This document shows, piece by piece, positions 1-8,871 of a stretch of 64,000 nt of DNA. This DNA is from Limnohabitans sp. Jir72. Its GTDB lineage: Bacteria > Pseudomonadota > Gammaproteobacteria > Burkholderiales > Burkholderiaceae_C. Position numbers and translations under genes: made by a program. The notes under the pieces were generated by a model, which saw only the letters and a list, made by a program, of their open reading frames with translations, searched no databases and was not told where the DNA came from. Every line of letters begins with the position of its first letter. Position 1 is the stretch's first letter. Location: contig NZ_NESC01000010.1 in NCBI RefSeq assembly GCF_003063575.1, positions 1 through 64,000 of the forward strand, written 5' to 3'.

Positions 1-164
1 TCATCCCTTTGCAGCGCCTTGACTTGGTAGTAAAACGTGCTGCGAGGCAGCTCGGCCACCTGGAGCAAAGTGGCCAAGGGGTGATGCTGCCTTAGTTCGA
101 TCAGGGCTTTCGCTTTGTCTGCGCAGCCTGCTGCTTGGCTCGAACTAAGGCATCCAACTTTTTT
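1..164 (-). CDS. IS3-family transposase OrfB, N-terminal part, reached by -1 frameshift, partial
   Basis: On the minus strand, the -1 frame after the A AAA AAG heptamer reads KKVGCLSSSQAAG and then a run containing ELRQHHPLATLLQVAELPRS followed by TFYYQ. This is the standard start of the IS3-family OrfB helix-turn-helix region, just ahead of the DDE integrase core. The catalytic core lies outside the window. The frame is open to position 1, so the OrfAB fusion protein seems producible. No independent start codon is needed if frameshifting is used. Confidence 0.8.
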
Positions 165-631
165 AGATAAGCCACCTCCGCTCGCAAGTACTCATTTTCG
201 CGTTGCAGCTCTTGCAACGTTTTGTCCTGCACGGGCTGCTCGCTAGAGGGCGTAGTGGGTTCGGGAGGTTTCATCGGTTTTGGGCGCCCTCGGGGCTTGG
301 GAGCTAATGCTGTGATACCGCCCTCATGGTACTTGCGCTCCCAATCCGAGACAACTCCAGTGCCCCCGCGCAGATCAAACAAGTGAATGGTCTGGTTAAA
401 CGAAAGCTCTTCGCGCCACATGTGCTCTAGGACACGCAGCTTAAATTCAGCGCTGTAATGACTGGACTTCTTGGTTAGCCCACTATCGCCGTTTTGAAGA
501 AAGGCGCCCACCCAATGCCGTATCTGTCCATCATTGACTCCGTACTTGGCAGAAAGCTTTGTGTAGCCACCCCCACCGGCTAAGTAATCTTGAACAACAG
601 ATTTTTTAAATTTCTCGTCGTACTTCGTCAT
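101..631 (-). CDS. IS3-family transposase OrfA (helix-turn-helix subunit)
   Basis: The 176-residue product carries two consecutive helix-turn-helix units (about residues 8-50 and 60-105), a basic proline-rich linker (GRPKPMKPPEP) and a C-terminal leucine-zipper-like coiled coil (ELQRENEYLRAEVAYLKKL). OrfA binds the terminal repeats and, when fused to OrfB by frameshifting, forms the active transposase. I chose the ATG giving MTKYDEKF; an upstream in-frame ATG at 664 would add 11 residues and lies in the terminal repeat region. The slippery heptamer lies just before the end of the frame at 158-164. The frame appears intact. Confidence 0.85.
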   Translation of the reverse strand: MTKYDEKFKKSVVQDYLAGGGGYTKLSAKYGVNDGQIRHWVGAFLQNGDSGLTKKSSHYSAEFKLRVLEHMWREELSFNQTIHLFDLRGGTGVVSDWERKYHEGGITALAPKPRGRPKPMKPPEPTTPSSEQPVQDKTLQELQRENEYLRAEVAYLKKLDALVRAKQQAAQTKRKP

Positions 632-730
632 GAAAAACACCCCAAAGGTTGGATTGGTGTCCAACTTTTGGGGTGCAGTTCATTCGGGCGGCTTTGTTTT
701 TTGGAGCCATCCAAAGGCACAATCGGTGAC

Positions 731-2800
731 ATGCCTGCCAAGCCCGCCACCCCGCCCGCCAAAACGCTGTCTGCGCCGCAAAAGGCGCTGATCAAGCTGG
801 GCTTGGTGCGCGACATTGACCTGGCTTTGCACCTGCCGCTGCGCTACGAGGATGAAACCCGCATTGTCAAATTGCGGGATGTGCGCGAAGGCGATACCGC
901 GCAGATCGAGGCCACCGTGACGGCCTGCGAGATCACGATGCGGCCGCGCCGCCAATTGCTGGTCACGGTGGACGATGGCTCTGACACCTGTGTGATGCGC
1001 TTTTTCAGTTTCTACCCTTCGCACCAGAAGGCCTTGGCGGTGGGCAACCGCATCCGTGCGCGGGGCGAGGTGCGTGGCGGCTTCATGGGCTTGACCATGA
1101 TGCACCCCACGTTCAAGGCGGCAGGCGGAAACTTGGCGGAGGCTTTGACACCGGTGTATCCCACGATGGCCGGGCTGGCCCAAGCCTATTTGCGCCGTGC
1201 CGTCATTACCGGCTTGAACCATGCGGACTTGAGCGAGACTTTGCCCCGAGGCATGGCCTGGCCCGACAAGCGAGGCGCTTGGTCGCTGCGCGATGCGCTG
1301 CAGTTTTTGCACCACCCCACGCCCGATGTGTCGCTGGCTGCGCTCGAAGACCGCAGCCACCCGGCCTGGATTCGCCTCAAGTGCGAGGAGTTACTGGCGC
1401 AGCAGCTGTCACAACTGACCGCCAAGCGTGAGCGCGATTTGTTGCGTGCGCCCGCTTTGAAGCTTAACTCCAAGGGGCTGTATGGTCAGCTGCTGGCCGC
1501 CTTGCCGTTTGGCCTGACGAATGCCCAGCAGCGTGTGGGGCAGGAGATCGCCAAAGACTTGGCCCGCAACGTGCCGATGCACCGTCTGCTGCAAGGTGAT
1601 GTGGGCGCAGGCAAGACCGTGGTCGCGGCGCTGGCCGCCATGGTGGCTGTGGATGCGGGCTGGCAATGCGCCCTGATGGCCCCCACCGAAATCCTGGCCA
1701 CCCAGCACTTTGCCAAGCTGGTGGGCTGGCTGGAGCCTTTGGGCGTGAAGGTCGCTTGGTTGATCGGCAGCCAGAAGAAGAAAGAACGCGCCGCCATGCT
1801 GGCGCTGATCGAGTCGGGCGAAGCCGCGTTGGTGGTGGGCACGCATGCCGTCATTCAGGACCACGTCAAATTCAAGAACCTGGCGCTGGCCGTGATCGAC
1901 GAGCAGCACCGCTTTGGTGTGGCGCAGCGCCTGGCCTTGCGCGGCAAGATGCAGGCCGACGGCATGGAGCCGCACATGTTGATGATGACCGCCACCCCGA
2001 TCCCGCGCACTTTGGCCATGAGCTATTACGCCGACTTGGATGTGTCGGTCATCGACGAGCTGCCGCCAGGGCGCACGCCCATCGTGACCCGCGTCATCTC
2101 GGATCACCGCCGTGACGAAGTGGTTTCTCGCATTGGGGCGCAGTTGCAAGAAGGGCGGCAGGTGTATTGGGTGTGCCCGCTGATCGAAGAAAGCGAAGCG
2201 CTGGACCTGACCAACGCCACCCAAACCCACGCCGATTTGAGCGAAGCCTTGCCGGGCGTGATGGTGGGCTTGCTGCATTCGCGCATGCCGGTGGTCGAAA
2301 AGAAAGCCGTGATGGAGCTCTTCACCGCCGGGGTGATGGGCGTGCTGGTCAGCACCACGGTGATCGAGGTCGGTGTGGATGTGCCCAACGCCTCGCTGAT
2401 GGTGATCGAACACGCCGAGCGCTTTGGCCTCTCTCAGCTGCACCAGTTGCGTGGCCGGGTGGGGCGCGGCGCGGCGGCATCGGCCTGTGTGCTGCTGTAC
2501 GGCACGCCCGAAGGCGGACGCTTGAGCGAGACCGCGCGCGAACGCTTGCGCGCCATGGTCGAGACCAACGACGGTTTCGAGATCGCCCGGCGTGATCTGG
2601 AGATCCGAGGGCCGGGTGAATTTCTAGGCGCACGCCAGTCGGGTGCGCCTTTGCTGCGCTTTGCCGACTTGGAAACCGACACGCCCTTGCTGGAATGGGC
2701 CCGCGCTCTGGCCCCGCAGATGCTGGACCAGCATCCCGAATTGGCCGAGCGCCACATTGGCCGCTGGTTGGGCGGGAAATCCGAGTACCTCAAAGCTTGA
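731..2800 (+). CDS. recG: ATP-dependent DNA helicase RecG
   Basis: RecG remodels stalled replication forks and Holliday junctions. The 689-residue product matches the usual family length of about 690. It has an N-terminal wedge/OB domain (about residues 50-150) and a superfamily-2 helicase core. Walker A GDVGAGKT starts near residue 290, the DEQH box is near residue 390, motif III reads MMTATPIPRTL, and the RecG signature HQLRGRVGRG lies in the second RecA-like domain. The start is the ATG at 731; the frame stays open upstream into the insertion sequence, but that part is not conserved. oxyR follows 15 bases downstream. An insertion sequence ends 48 bases before the start codon and may have separated recG from its original promoter. 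Confidence 0.97.
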   Translation: MPAKPATPPAKTLSAPQKALIKLGLVRDIDLALHLPLRYEDETRIVKLRDVREGDTAQIEATVTACEITMRPRRQLLVTVDDGSDTCVMRFFSFYPSHQKALAVGNRIRARGEVRGGFMGLTMMHPTFKAAGGNLAEALTPVYPTMAGLAQAYLRRAVITGLNHADLSETLPRGMAWPDKRGAWSLRDALQFLHHPTPDVSLAALEDRSHPAWIRLKCEELLAQQLSQLTAKRERDLLRAPALKLNSKGLYGQLLAALPFGLTNAQQRVGQEIAKDLARNVPMHRLLQGDVGAGKTVVAALAAMVAVDAGWQCALMAPTEILATQHFAKLVGWLEPLGVKVAWLIGSQKKKERAAMLALIESGEAALVVGTHAVIQDHVKFKNLALAVIDEQHRFGVAQRLALRGKMQADGMEPHMLMMTATPIPRTLAMSYYADLDVSVIDELPPGRTPIVTRVISDHRRDEVVSRIGAQLQEGRQVYWVCPLIEESEALDLTNATQTHADLSEALPGVMVGLLHSRMPVVEKKAVMELFTAGVMGVLVSTTVIEVGVDVPNASLMVIEHAERFGLSQLHQLRGRVGRGAAASACVLLYGTPEGGRLSETARERLRAMVETNDGFEIARRDLEIRGPGEFLGARQSGAPLLRFADLETDTPLLEWARALAPQMLDQHPELAERHIGRWLGGKSEYLKA

Positions 2801-2815
2801 TGTTCCAATACGGCC

Positions 2816-3781
2816 ATGACCCTGACCGAACTCAAATACATCGTGGCCGTGGCCCGTGAAAAACACTTTGGCAAGGCCGCAGAGGCTTGCCATGTGTCGC
2901 AGCCTACTTTGTCGCTGGCCATCAAGAAGCTCGAAGAAGAGCTGGACATGAAGATCTTCGAGCGCAGTGCGAGCGAGGTGTCGGTCACCGCATTGGGCGA
3001 TGAGGTCGTGCGCCAAGCCCAAAGCGTGCTGGAGCAGGCTGCCGAGATCAAGGAAATCGCCAAGCGCGGCAAAGACCCGCTGTCGGGGCCTTTGCGCCTG
3101 GGTGTCATCTACACGATCGGGCCATATTTGTTGCCCGATCTGGTCCGTCAGATCATCACCCGCACACCGCAGATGCCGCTCATGCTGCAGGAGAATTTCA
3201 CTGTGCGTTTGCTGGAGATGCTGCGCACCGGCGAGATCGATTGCGCGATCCTGGCCGAGCCTTTTCCGGACACTGGCTTGGCAATGGCGCCGCTGTATGA
3301 CGAGCCCTTTGTGGCGGCTTTGCCGCGCAAGCACGCATTGGCTGGGGCCGCGTCGCTGACCACCGACCAGCTGAAGGAAGAAACGATGCTGTTGCTGGGC
3401 AACGGGCATTGCTTTCGCGACCATGTGCTCGAGGTATGTCCAGAATTTGCGCGTTTCTCAAGCCGCACCGAAGGCATCCGCAAGAGCTTTGAGGGCTCCT
3501 CGCTGGAGACCATCAAACACATGGTGGCCGCCGGCATGGGCGTGACTTTGGTGCCGCGTTTGTCGGTGCCCGAAGAAGCCTTTTCTGAGCCCGATAAGAA
3601 GTCGGTCAACGGCGATGCGCATGTGCGGTATTTGCCCATCGTTGACCCCTACGGTGGCTTGCCGCCCACGCGCCGCGTGGTGCTGGCCTGGCGGCGCAGC
3701 TTCACGCGCTATGAAGCGATTGCCGCTTTGCGCAATGCGGTGTACGCCTGCCCACTGCCGGGTGTGACGCGTTTGTCCTGA
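2816..3781 (+). CDS. oxyR: Hydrogen-peroxide-sensing LysR regulator OxyR
   Basis: OxyR activates peroxide-defence genes after forming an intramolecular disulfide. The 321-residue protein has an N-terminal winged helix-turn-helix (about residues 1-60, with the typical SQPTLSLAIKKLEEEL) and a C-terminal sensor domain. The two redox cysteines of the Escherichia coli protein are present at identical numbering, C199 in GNGHCFRD and C208 in EVC. This supports the OxyR call over a generic LysR regulator. The gene follows recG by 15 bases in the same direction, a pairing I recall from other betaproteobacteria, so it may be co-transcribed. The C-terminus is about 15 residues longer than that of the E. 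coli protein. Confidence 0.95.
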   Translation: MTLTELKYIVAVAREKHFGKAAEACHVSQPTLSLAIKKLEEELDMKIFERSASEVSVTALGDEVVRQAQSVLEQAAEIKEIAKRGKDPLSGPLRLGVIYTIGPYLLPDLVRQIITRTPQMPLMLQENFTVRLLEMLRTGEIDCAILAEPFPDTGLAMAPLYDEPFVAALPRKHALAGAASLTTDQLKEETMLLLGNGHCFRDHVLEVCPEFARFSSRTEGIRKSFEGSSLETIKHMVAAGMGVTLVPRLSVPEEAFSEPDKKSVNGDAHVRYLPIVDPYGGLPPTRRVVLAWRRSFTRYEAIAALRNAVYACPLPGVTRLS

Positions 3782-3819
3782 AGTATTGGGTGGGGTCTTT
3801 CAGGGCTAAAGCCGCCTGA

Positions 3820-4935
3820 TCAGACGGTAACCACCGTAGGCAGGTTGCCACGCACCGGGCTGGTCATGTTGCCTTTGAAGTCGGTCCAGCACTCGCGTGT
3901 GAAGTCGTACATCTTGCAGTTTTTGGCGGTCTCGAAGTACCACTTCCACGAAAATGGCTGCACGATGATGCGGCCAGGCAGCATCTCTTCGAGCTTGGCT
4001 TGGGCCTTTTTCAGGCGGTACAGGGGCACACTCATGTCCACGTGGTGGGCGGTGTGCTCCATGATGTGGTGCATCAGCGCGCCAATGTTGAAGGGGAAGG
4101 TCAGGTGCACCGTGGTCGACACGAAGGGCGCAGCCTTGGTCCAAGCGGCCTTGTTGTCATGCCATGACACTTTGACGTGGGTGTGGTGCACATAGACCAC
4201 AAAGCCGATCATGCTGTTCCAAAAGAAAAAGGGCACAGCAACACCCAACAGCAAGGACAACCAGACCGATTGGCCCGTGGCCACAGCGGCACCAGCAATG
4301 GCGGCGATCCAGAGCACACCAAACACGGACACCAGTGAGCTGTCTTTGACGAAGATTGGGCGGCGTGTAGGCATGTGGGTTTTGTTGGGGAAGAACTCGC
4401 GCTTCCACCAGATCTCGATCATGTAGTAAAGGCCTGGAGCCCAGCCGCTGCGGTAGGCACGCTCCAGCAGCTTTTGCATGGGGTTCAGTGCTTCAAACTC
4501 GGTGGCCGTCAGGGGCGTCCAGACGAAATCCACGCCCTTGAGGTTGGTGTAACCGTGGTGCACCACGTTGTGGCCCGTGTCCCACAGGCTGTAGGGCGTG
4601 AGCGAGGGCAAAAAGGCGATGCGACCCAGCACCTTGTTGAGTTCGCGGTGGGGCGTCAGGCTCTGGTGGCAGGCGTCGTGGCCGATGATGAACAGGCGAC
4701 CGATCACGAAACCGGCCGCCAAGCCGCTCAGCAGCTTGGCCCAAACGGCGTCAAAGGCGATGGTGCCAACGATCAGGGCAACGAACAGAGCGTAGTCCAC
4801 GATCAGCAAGACAAAGGCCCGCCATGTTGTGCGCTCGGACAGTGGGATGAGCCACTCGCGAATGATTTTGCGGTGTGGCAGAGGCTGATCCAATGGGATC
4901 GGTTGGCTGGGATTGGGTGTTTGTGTTGCGGTCAT
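3820..4935 (-). CDS. Membrane fatty acid desaturase (delta-12/omega-6 type)
   Basis: This is a non-haem di-iron integral membrane desaturase that introduces a double bond into fatty acyl chains. The 371-residue protein shows the three histidine boxes in order: HDACH near residue 86, HNVVHH near 121 and HTAHH near 304. Hydrophobic segments lie around residues 40-80 and 200-245. The box pattern and the motif GYTNLKGVDFVWTPL resemble bacterial relatives of plant delta-12 desaturases. The gene converges with oxyR and diverges from pyk across a 223-base gap. Exact regiospecificity and the lipid substrate cannot be read from the sequence. It is distinct from the second desaturase-like enzyme at 44471. 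Confidence 0.88.
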   Translation of the reverse strand: MTATQTPNPSQPIPLDQPLPHRKIIREWLIPLSERTTWRAFVLLIVDYALFVALIVGTIAFDAVWAKLLSGLAAGFVIGRLFIIGHDACHQSLTPHRELNKVLGRIAFLPSLTPYSLWDTGHNVVHHGYTNLKGVDFVWTPLTATEFEALNPMQKLLERAYRSGWAPGLYYMIEIWWKREFFPNKTHMPTRRPIFVKDSSLVSVFGVLWIAAIAGAAVATGQSVWLSLLLGVAVPFFFWNSMIGFVVYVHHTHVKVSWHDNKAAWTKAAPFVSTTVHLTFPFNIGALMHHIMEHTAHHVDMSVPLYRLKKAQAKLEEMLPGRIIVQPFSWKWYFETAKNCKMYDFTRECWTDFKGNMTSPVRGNLPTVVTV

Positions 4936-5158
4936 GACGCTCTATCAAGGTAATTCGCTTGCCCCGAGTTTAGTCGCTAGGGGTTTTCCTGCGTGTGACA
5001 AGGATCAAAGGGCAGAGGCTCAGAGGCATCAATTTGAGTGCTTTGGGGTATTTTCAGGCAGCGCCACGCATCTTGAACAAGCCATAGACCACCGAAAGAA
5101 CCGGGTATGTAACCGATTCCATGTGAAAATTGAAACCAAGTTACAAGGAGACCCCTGC

Positions 5159-6592
5159 ATGTCGCGTCGCGCCACCAAAATCGTTGCCACCTTAGGCCCT
5201 GCTTCCAGCGATCCCGCCCTGCTTGAAGCCATGATCCGCGCCGGCGTGAATGTGGTGCGTCTGAATTTCAGCCATGGCAAGGCCCAAGACCACGTGGACC
5301 GTGCCCGCCTGGTGCGCGAAGCCTCGCAACGCGCTGGCCGCGAAGTGGCCATCATGGCCGATCTGCAGGGCCCCAAGATCCGCGTGGGCAAATTTGCCGA
5401 AGGCAAAGTCATGCTCGAGCCAGGTGCTGCCTTTGTGCTGGACGCTTCGCGCGCCGAACCGGGCGACATCCATGGCGTGGGCCTCGACTACAAAGAATTG
5501 CCCCGCGATGTGAAAGCCGGAGATGTACTTTTGCTCAACGATGGCCTGATCGTGCTGAACGTGGTGGCGGTCAAAGGAGAGCAAGTGCACACCACCGTCA
5601 AGTTGGGCGGCGAGCTGTCCAACAACAAGGGCATCAACAAACAAGGCGGTGGCTTGACCGCGCCCGCCCTGACCGCCAAGGACATGGACGACATCAAAAC
5701 CGCCATGAGCCTGCTGGCTGATTATGTGGCGGTGAGCTTCCCCAAAAACGCGACCGACATGGAAATGGCTCGCCAGTTGTGCAATGTGGCCGGTGCCGAA
5801 TACGGCCACAAGCCCGGTTTGATCGCCAAGATCGAGCGCGCCGAGGCCATCCCTCACCTGGAAGCCATCTTGTTGGCCAGCGACGGCATCATGGTCGCCC
5901 GTGGTGATTTGGCCGTGGAGGTGGGCAACGCCGCTGTGCCCGCCTTGCAAAAACGCATGATCAAACTGGCCAAGGTGCACGACAAAGTGGTCATCACCGC
6001 CACACAGATGATGGAAAGCATGATCACCAACCCGGTGCCTACCCGCGCCGAGGTGTCGGACGTGGCCAACGCCGTGCTGGATGGCACCGACGCCGTGATG
6101 CTGAGCGCCGAGACTGCCGCTGGCAAATACCCTCTGGAAACCGTTGAAGAAATGGCCAAAATCTGCCTGGCCGCCGAGGGCGCCGAAGACGTGGAAATCG
6201 ATGCCGACTTCCGGGGCCAGACCTTCAGCCGCATCGACCAGTCGATCGCCATGGGCGCTCTGTTCACCGCCAGCCACTTGGGTGCCAAAGCCATCGTGGC
6301 GCTGACCGAGTCGGGCTCCACCGCTTTGTGGATGAGCCGCCGCCGGGTGCAGATGCCGATCTATGCGGTCACCACCAAACTGTCCTCGCAGCGGAAGATG
6401 GCCTTGTTTCGCAACGTGCGGCCCCTGCTGATGGACACCAGTGCTGACCGTGATACCGCCTTGATGCAAACCGAGGGCTACCTCAAAAAACGCAACATCG
6501 TGAGCACCGGCGATGTGTACGCCATCACCTGTGGCGAGCCCATGGGCTCGCCCGGCGGCACCAACATGCTCAAGATCTGCCGGGTGGGTTGA
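5159..6592 (+). CDS. pyk: Pyruvate kinase
   Basis: The enzyme catalyses the last step of glycolysis, phosphoenolpyruvate plus ADP to pyruvate plus ATP. The 477-residue protein shows the N-terminal LNFSHG motif, the lid B domain, and the conserved active-site region ITATQMMESM followed by PTRAEVSDVANAVLDGTDA, which binds metal and the phosphoryl groups. A C-terminal allosteric domain follows. The start at 5159 is preceded by an AAGGAG ribosome binding site at 5145-5150; in-frame upstream codons are not conserved. It lies upstream of fba and purC, the usual Burkholderiales order, but pgk is not next to it here. Confidence 0.97.
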   Translation: MSRRATKIVATLGPASSDPALLEAMIRAGVNVVRLNFSHGKAQDHVDRARLVREASQRAGREVAIMADLQGPKIRVGKFAEGKVMLEPGAAFVLDASRAEPGDIHGVGLDYKELPRDVKAGDVLLLNDGLIVLNVVAVKGEQVHTTVKLGGELSNNKGINKQGGGLTAPALTAKDMDDIKTAMSLLADYVAVSFPKNATDMEMARQLCNVAGAEYGHKPGLIAKIERAEAIPHLEAILLASDGIMVARGDLAVEVGNAAVPALQKRMIKLAKVHDKVVITATQMMESMITNPVPTRAEVSDVANAVLDGTDAVMLSAETAAGKYPLETVEEMAKICLAAEGAEDVEIDADFRGQTFSRIDQSIAMGALFTASHLGAKAIVALTESGSTALWMSRRRVQMPIYAVTTKLSSQRKMALFRNVRPLLMDTSADRDTALMQTEGYLKKRNIVSTGDVYAITCGEPMGSPGGTNMLKICRVG

Positions 6593-6602
6593 GCCTGATC
6601 CT

Positions 6603-6626
6603 GCTGCGGCCCACACAGGCCGCAGC
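6603..6626. other. Perfect 9-bp stem-loop between pyk and fba
   Basis: GCTGCGGCC (6603-6611) pairs perfectly with GGCCGCAGC (6618-6626) around a six-base loop, 11 bases after the pyk stop codon. No T-run follows, so it is not a canonical intrinsic terminator. It could protect the pyk mRNA end or act as a weak terminator. A TATAAA box at 6668-6673 might be the -10 element of a separate fba promoter, but no convincing -35 element is visible. Confidence 0.5.
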
Positions 6627-6745
6627 CAGGCAGTCTGGGGTATTCAGTCCACTGTCAGACCAGAACCTATAAAATTCAGCCCAGTTACAGGCCGGGTACA
6701 TGCTCGGCTTTGCCCGATTTTTAAACTCTCTGGGAAATCACCACC

Positions 6746-7810
6746 ATGGCACTCGTTTCAATGCGCGAGCTGCTGGACCATGCGGCCGTCAACGGCTACG
6801 GCATTCCAGCTTTCAACGTCAACAACCTCGAGCAAGTCCAGGCCGTCATGACCGCCGCCGACGAAGTCGGTGCCCCCGTCATCCTGCAAGCCAGCGCCGG
6901 TGCCCGCAAATACGCCGGTGAGCCCTTCATCAAGCATTTGATCCAGGCGGCTACTGAGCAGTGGCCCCACATTCCCTTGGTCATGCACCAAGACCACGGC
7001 CAAAGCCCCGCGATTTGCCAAGGCGCGATCGACCTGGGTTTCTCGTCGGTGATGATGGACGGCTCCCTGATGGAAGACGGCAAGACCCCTGCCAGCTTTG
7101 ACTACAACGTGGACGTGACCCGCCGCGTGGTGGACATGGCCCACAAGATGGGTGTGTCGGTCGAAGGCGAACTCGGTTGCCTGGGCAACCTCGAAACCGG
7201 CGAAGCCGGTGAAGAAGACGGCATTGGCGCCGAAGGCAAGCTGGACCACAGCCAGATGCTGACCGACCCCGAAGAAGCAGCCCAATTCGTCAAGTCCACC
7301 GGCCTGGATGCGCTGGCCATTGCGATCGGCACCAGCCACGGTGCCTACAAGTTCAGCCGCAAGCCCACGGGCGACATTTTGGCGATTTACCGTGTCAAGG
7401 AAATCCACGCCCGCATCCCCAACACCCACTTGGTGATGCACGGCTCGTCCAGCGTGCCGCAAGAGTTGCTGGCGCTGATCAACCAGTACGGCGGCCAGAT
7501 GAAGGAAACCTACGGCGTGCCCGTCGAGGAAATCCAGGAAGCCATCAAGCACGGCGTGCGCAAGATCAACATCGACACCGACATCCGCCTGGCCATGACG
7601 GCCGCTTGCCGCAAGTTCCTGTTTGAGAACCCCGACAAGTTCGATGCCCGCGAATGGCTCAAGCCCGCCCGCGAAGCGGCCAAGCAGCTGTGCAAACAGC
7701 GTTACCTGGAGTTCGGCTGCGAAGGCCAGGCCCCCAAGATCAAGGGCGAAACCCTGCAAGTGGTCGCTGCCCGTTATGCCAAGGGCGAACTGGCGCAGGT
7801 CGTCAACTGA
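6746..7810 (+). CDS. fba: Fructose-bisphosphate aldolase, class II (Calvin-cycle subtype)
   Basis: This is the zinc-dependent aldolase interconverting fructose 1,6-bisphosphate with dihydroxyacetone phosphate and glyceraldehyde 3-phosphate. The 354-residue protein has the class II metal and catalytic motif VMHQDHGQS near residue 80, the loop VEGELGCLG followed by an acidic glycine-rich stretch, the zinc-binding HGSSSVP, and the NIDTDIRLA phosphate-binding region. Length and motifs fit the longer 'cbbA-type' branch common in betaproteobacteria. A strong terminator follows the gene. Confidence 0.96.
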   Translation: MALVSMRELLDHAAVNGYGIPAFNVNNLEQVQAVMTAADEVGAPVILQASAGARKYAGEPFIKHLIQAATEQWPHIPLVMHQDHGQSPAICQGAIDLGFSSVMMDGSLMEDGKTPASFDYNVDVTRRVVDMAHKMGVSVEGELGCLGNLETGEAGEEDGIGAEGKLDHSQMLTDPEEAAQFVKSTGLDALAIAIGTSHGAYKFSRKPTGDILAIYRVKEIHARIPNTHLVMHGSSSVPQELLALINQYGGQMKETYGVPVEEIQEAIKHGVRKINIDTDIRLAMTAACRKFLFENPDKFDAREWLKPAREAAKQLCKQRYLEFGCEGQAPKIKGETLQVVAARYAKGELAQVVN

Positions 7811-7832
7811 GCCTGCGATAATCGACCCGAAT

Positions 7833-7868
7833 GGCCCGTTGACTGTTCAACGGGCCTTTTTCTTTTTT
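7833..7868 (+). terminator. Strong rho-independent terminator after fba
   Basis: A perfect 10-bp stem, GGCCCGTTGA (7833-7842) with TCAACGGGCC (7847-7856) and a CTGT loop, is followed by an interrupted run of T to 7868. It lies only 17 bases before the purC start codon, so it is also placed to act as a leader hairpin for purC. A TGCGATAAT extended -10 box at 7814-7822 lies just upstream of it. Confidence 0.9.
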
Positions 7869-7885
7869 GCTTTGACTGTTTTGCC

Positions 7886-8794
7886 ATGACCTCTGCGCTC
7901 CACACCTCGGCCCTGACTTCCCTGCCTTTGCTCGCGCGTGGCAAGGTGCGCGACAACTACGCCGTGGGCGACGACCGCATCTTGATGGTGGCTTCGGACC
8001 GCATCAGCGCCTTTGATGTCATCATGGGCGAACCCATCCCCGGCAAAGGCGAGTTGCTCACGCAAATGGCCCTGTTTTGGTTCGACAAACTCGGCCCCAA
8101 AGGCCTGAACATCTGCCCCATCCACCTGACCGGCGATGCCCCTGAGAGCGTGGTGTCGGCAGAGGAAGTGCCGCAAGTCAAAGGCCGCTCCATGCTGGTC
8201 AAGCGTTTGAAGCCCATCCCGGTCGAGGCTGTGGTGCGTGGCTATCTGGCGGGCAGCGGCTGGAAGGAATACCAGGAATCCCGCTCCGTCTGCGGCGTGC
8301 CCTTGCCAGAAGGTCTGAAAAACGCCAGCAAATTGCCCGAGCCCATCTACACCCCGGCGGCCAAAGCGGCGGTGGGCGAGCACGACGAGAACATCACCTT
8401 TGAACAAACCGTGGCCATGATCGGTGCCGATCTGGCTGGGCGCATCCGCGACATCAGCATCGCGCTGTACAAGGCGGCCCGCGACATCGCCGCCACCAAG
8501 GGCATCATCATTGCCGACACCAAGTTTGAATTTGGTCTGGACACCGATGGCACCTTGGTGCTGATGGACGAGGTGCTGACGCCCGATTCGTCGCGCTACT
8601 GGCCTGCCGACAGCTATGTGGAAGGCGCCAACCCGCCCAGCTACGACAAGCAGTTCTTGCGCGACTGGCTGGAGACCGCCCAGGTCAACGGGCAGCTCTG
8701 GGACAAGACGGCGCCCGCACCCCGCCTGCCCCGCGAGGTGATCGAGAAAACGGCCGCTAAATACCAGGAAGCCTTGCAGCGCCTCATGGCTTGA
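7886..8794 (+). CDS. purC: SAICAR synthase (phosphoribosylaminoimidazole-succinocarboxamide synthase)
   Basis: The enzyme joins aspartate to CAIR in de novo purine synthesis. The 302-residue protein has the N-terminal nucleotide-binding region [26 protein letters not shown] (split here as [10 protein letters not shown] and [13 protein letters not shown]), the family motif [14 protein letters not shown], and [26 protein letters not shown] (core FEFGLD and TPDSSRYW). Length fits the yeast-like/betaproteobacterial form rather than the shorter E. coli enzyme. No Shine-Dalgarno is evident before the ATG, and a terminator hairpin sits 17 bases upstream. purE and purK of the same pathway lie about 2 kb downstream. 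Confidence 0.96.
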   Translation: MTSALHTSALTSLPLLARGKVRDNYAVGDDRILMVASDRISAFDVIMGEPIPGKGELLTQMALFWFDKLGPKGLNICPIHLTGDAPESVVSAEEVPQVKGRSMLVKRLKPIPVEAVVRGYLAGSGWKEYQESRSVCGVPLPEGLKNASKLPEPIYTPAAKAAVGEHDENITFEQTVAMIGADLAGRIRDISIALYKAARDIAATKGIIIADTKFEFGLDTDGTLVLMDEVLTPDSSRYWPADSYVEGANPPSYDKQFLRDWLETAQVNGQLWDKTAPAPRLPREVIEKTAAKYQEALQRLMA

Positions 8795-8871
8795 CAATGC
8801 GGCCGACGGCCGTTTGAATGGGCATGCCCGTGGCGCACACGGGCGGTATGGCTTACAGAAAGAGACACACG

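Larger units (their letters stand above)
1..682 (-). mobile_element. IS3-family (IS150-group) insertion sequence, right-hand part only
   Basis: The element holds a helix-turn-helix orfA and the beginning of orfB, both on the minus strand and joined by an A6G slippery heptamer, which is the IS150-group layout. The terminal inverted repeat is visible at about 661-682; read on the minus strand it begins TGAACTGCACCCC and runs into AAAAGTTGGA, a typical IS3-family end. The other end and most of orfB lie before position 1, so neither the target-site duplication nor the intactness of the element can be judged. The end lies 48 bases before the recG start codon. Confidence 0.85.

Noticed and set aside
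5192-6616. Antisense 474-codon frame opposite pyruvate kinase, rich in His and Gly
   Set aside because: It is a typical shadow frame in high-GC DNA; pyk is unmistakable on the plus strand.
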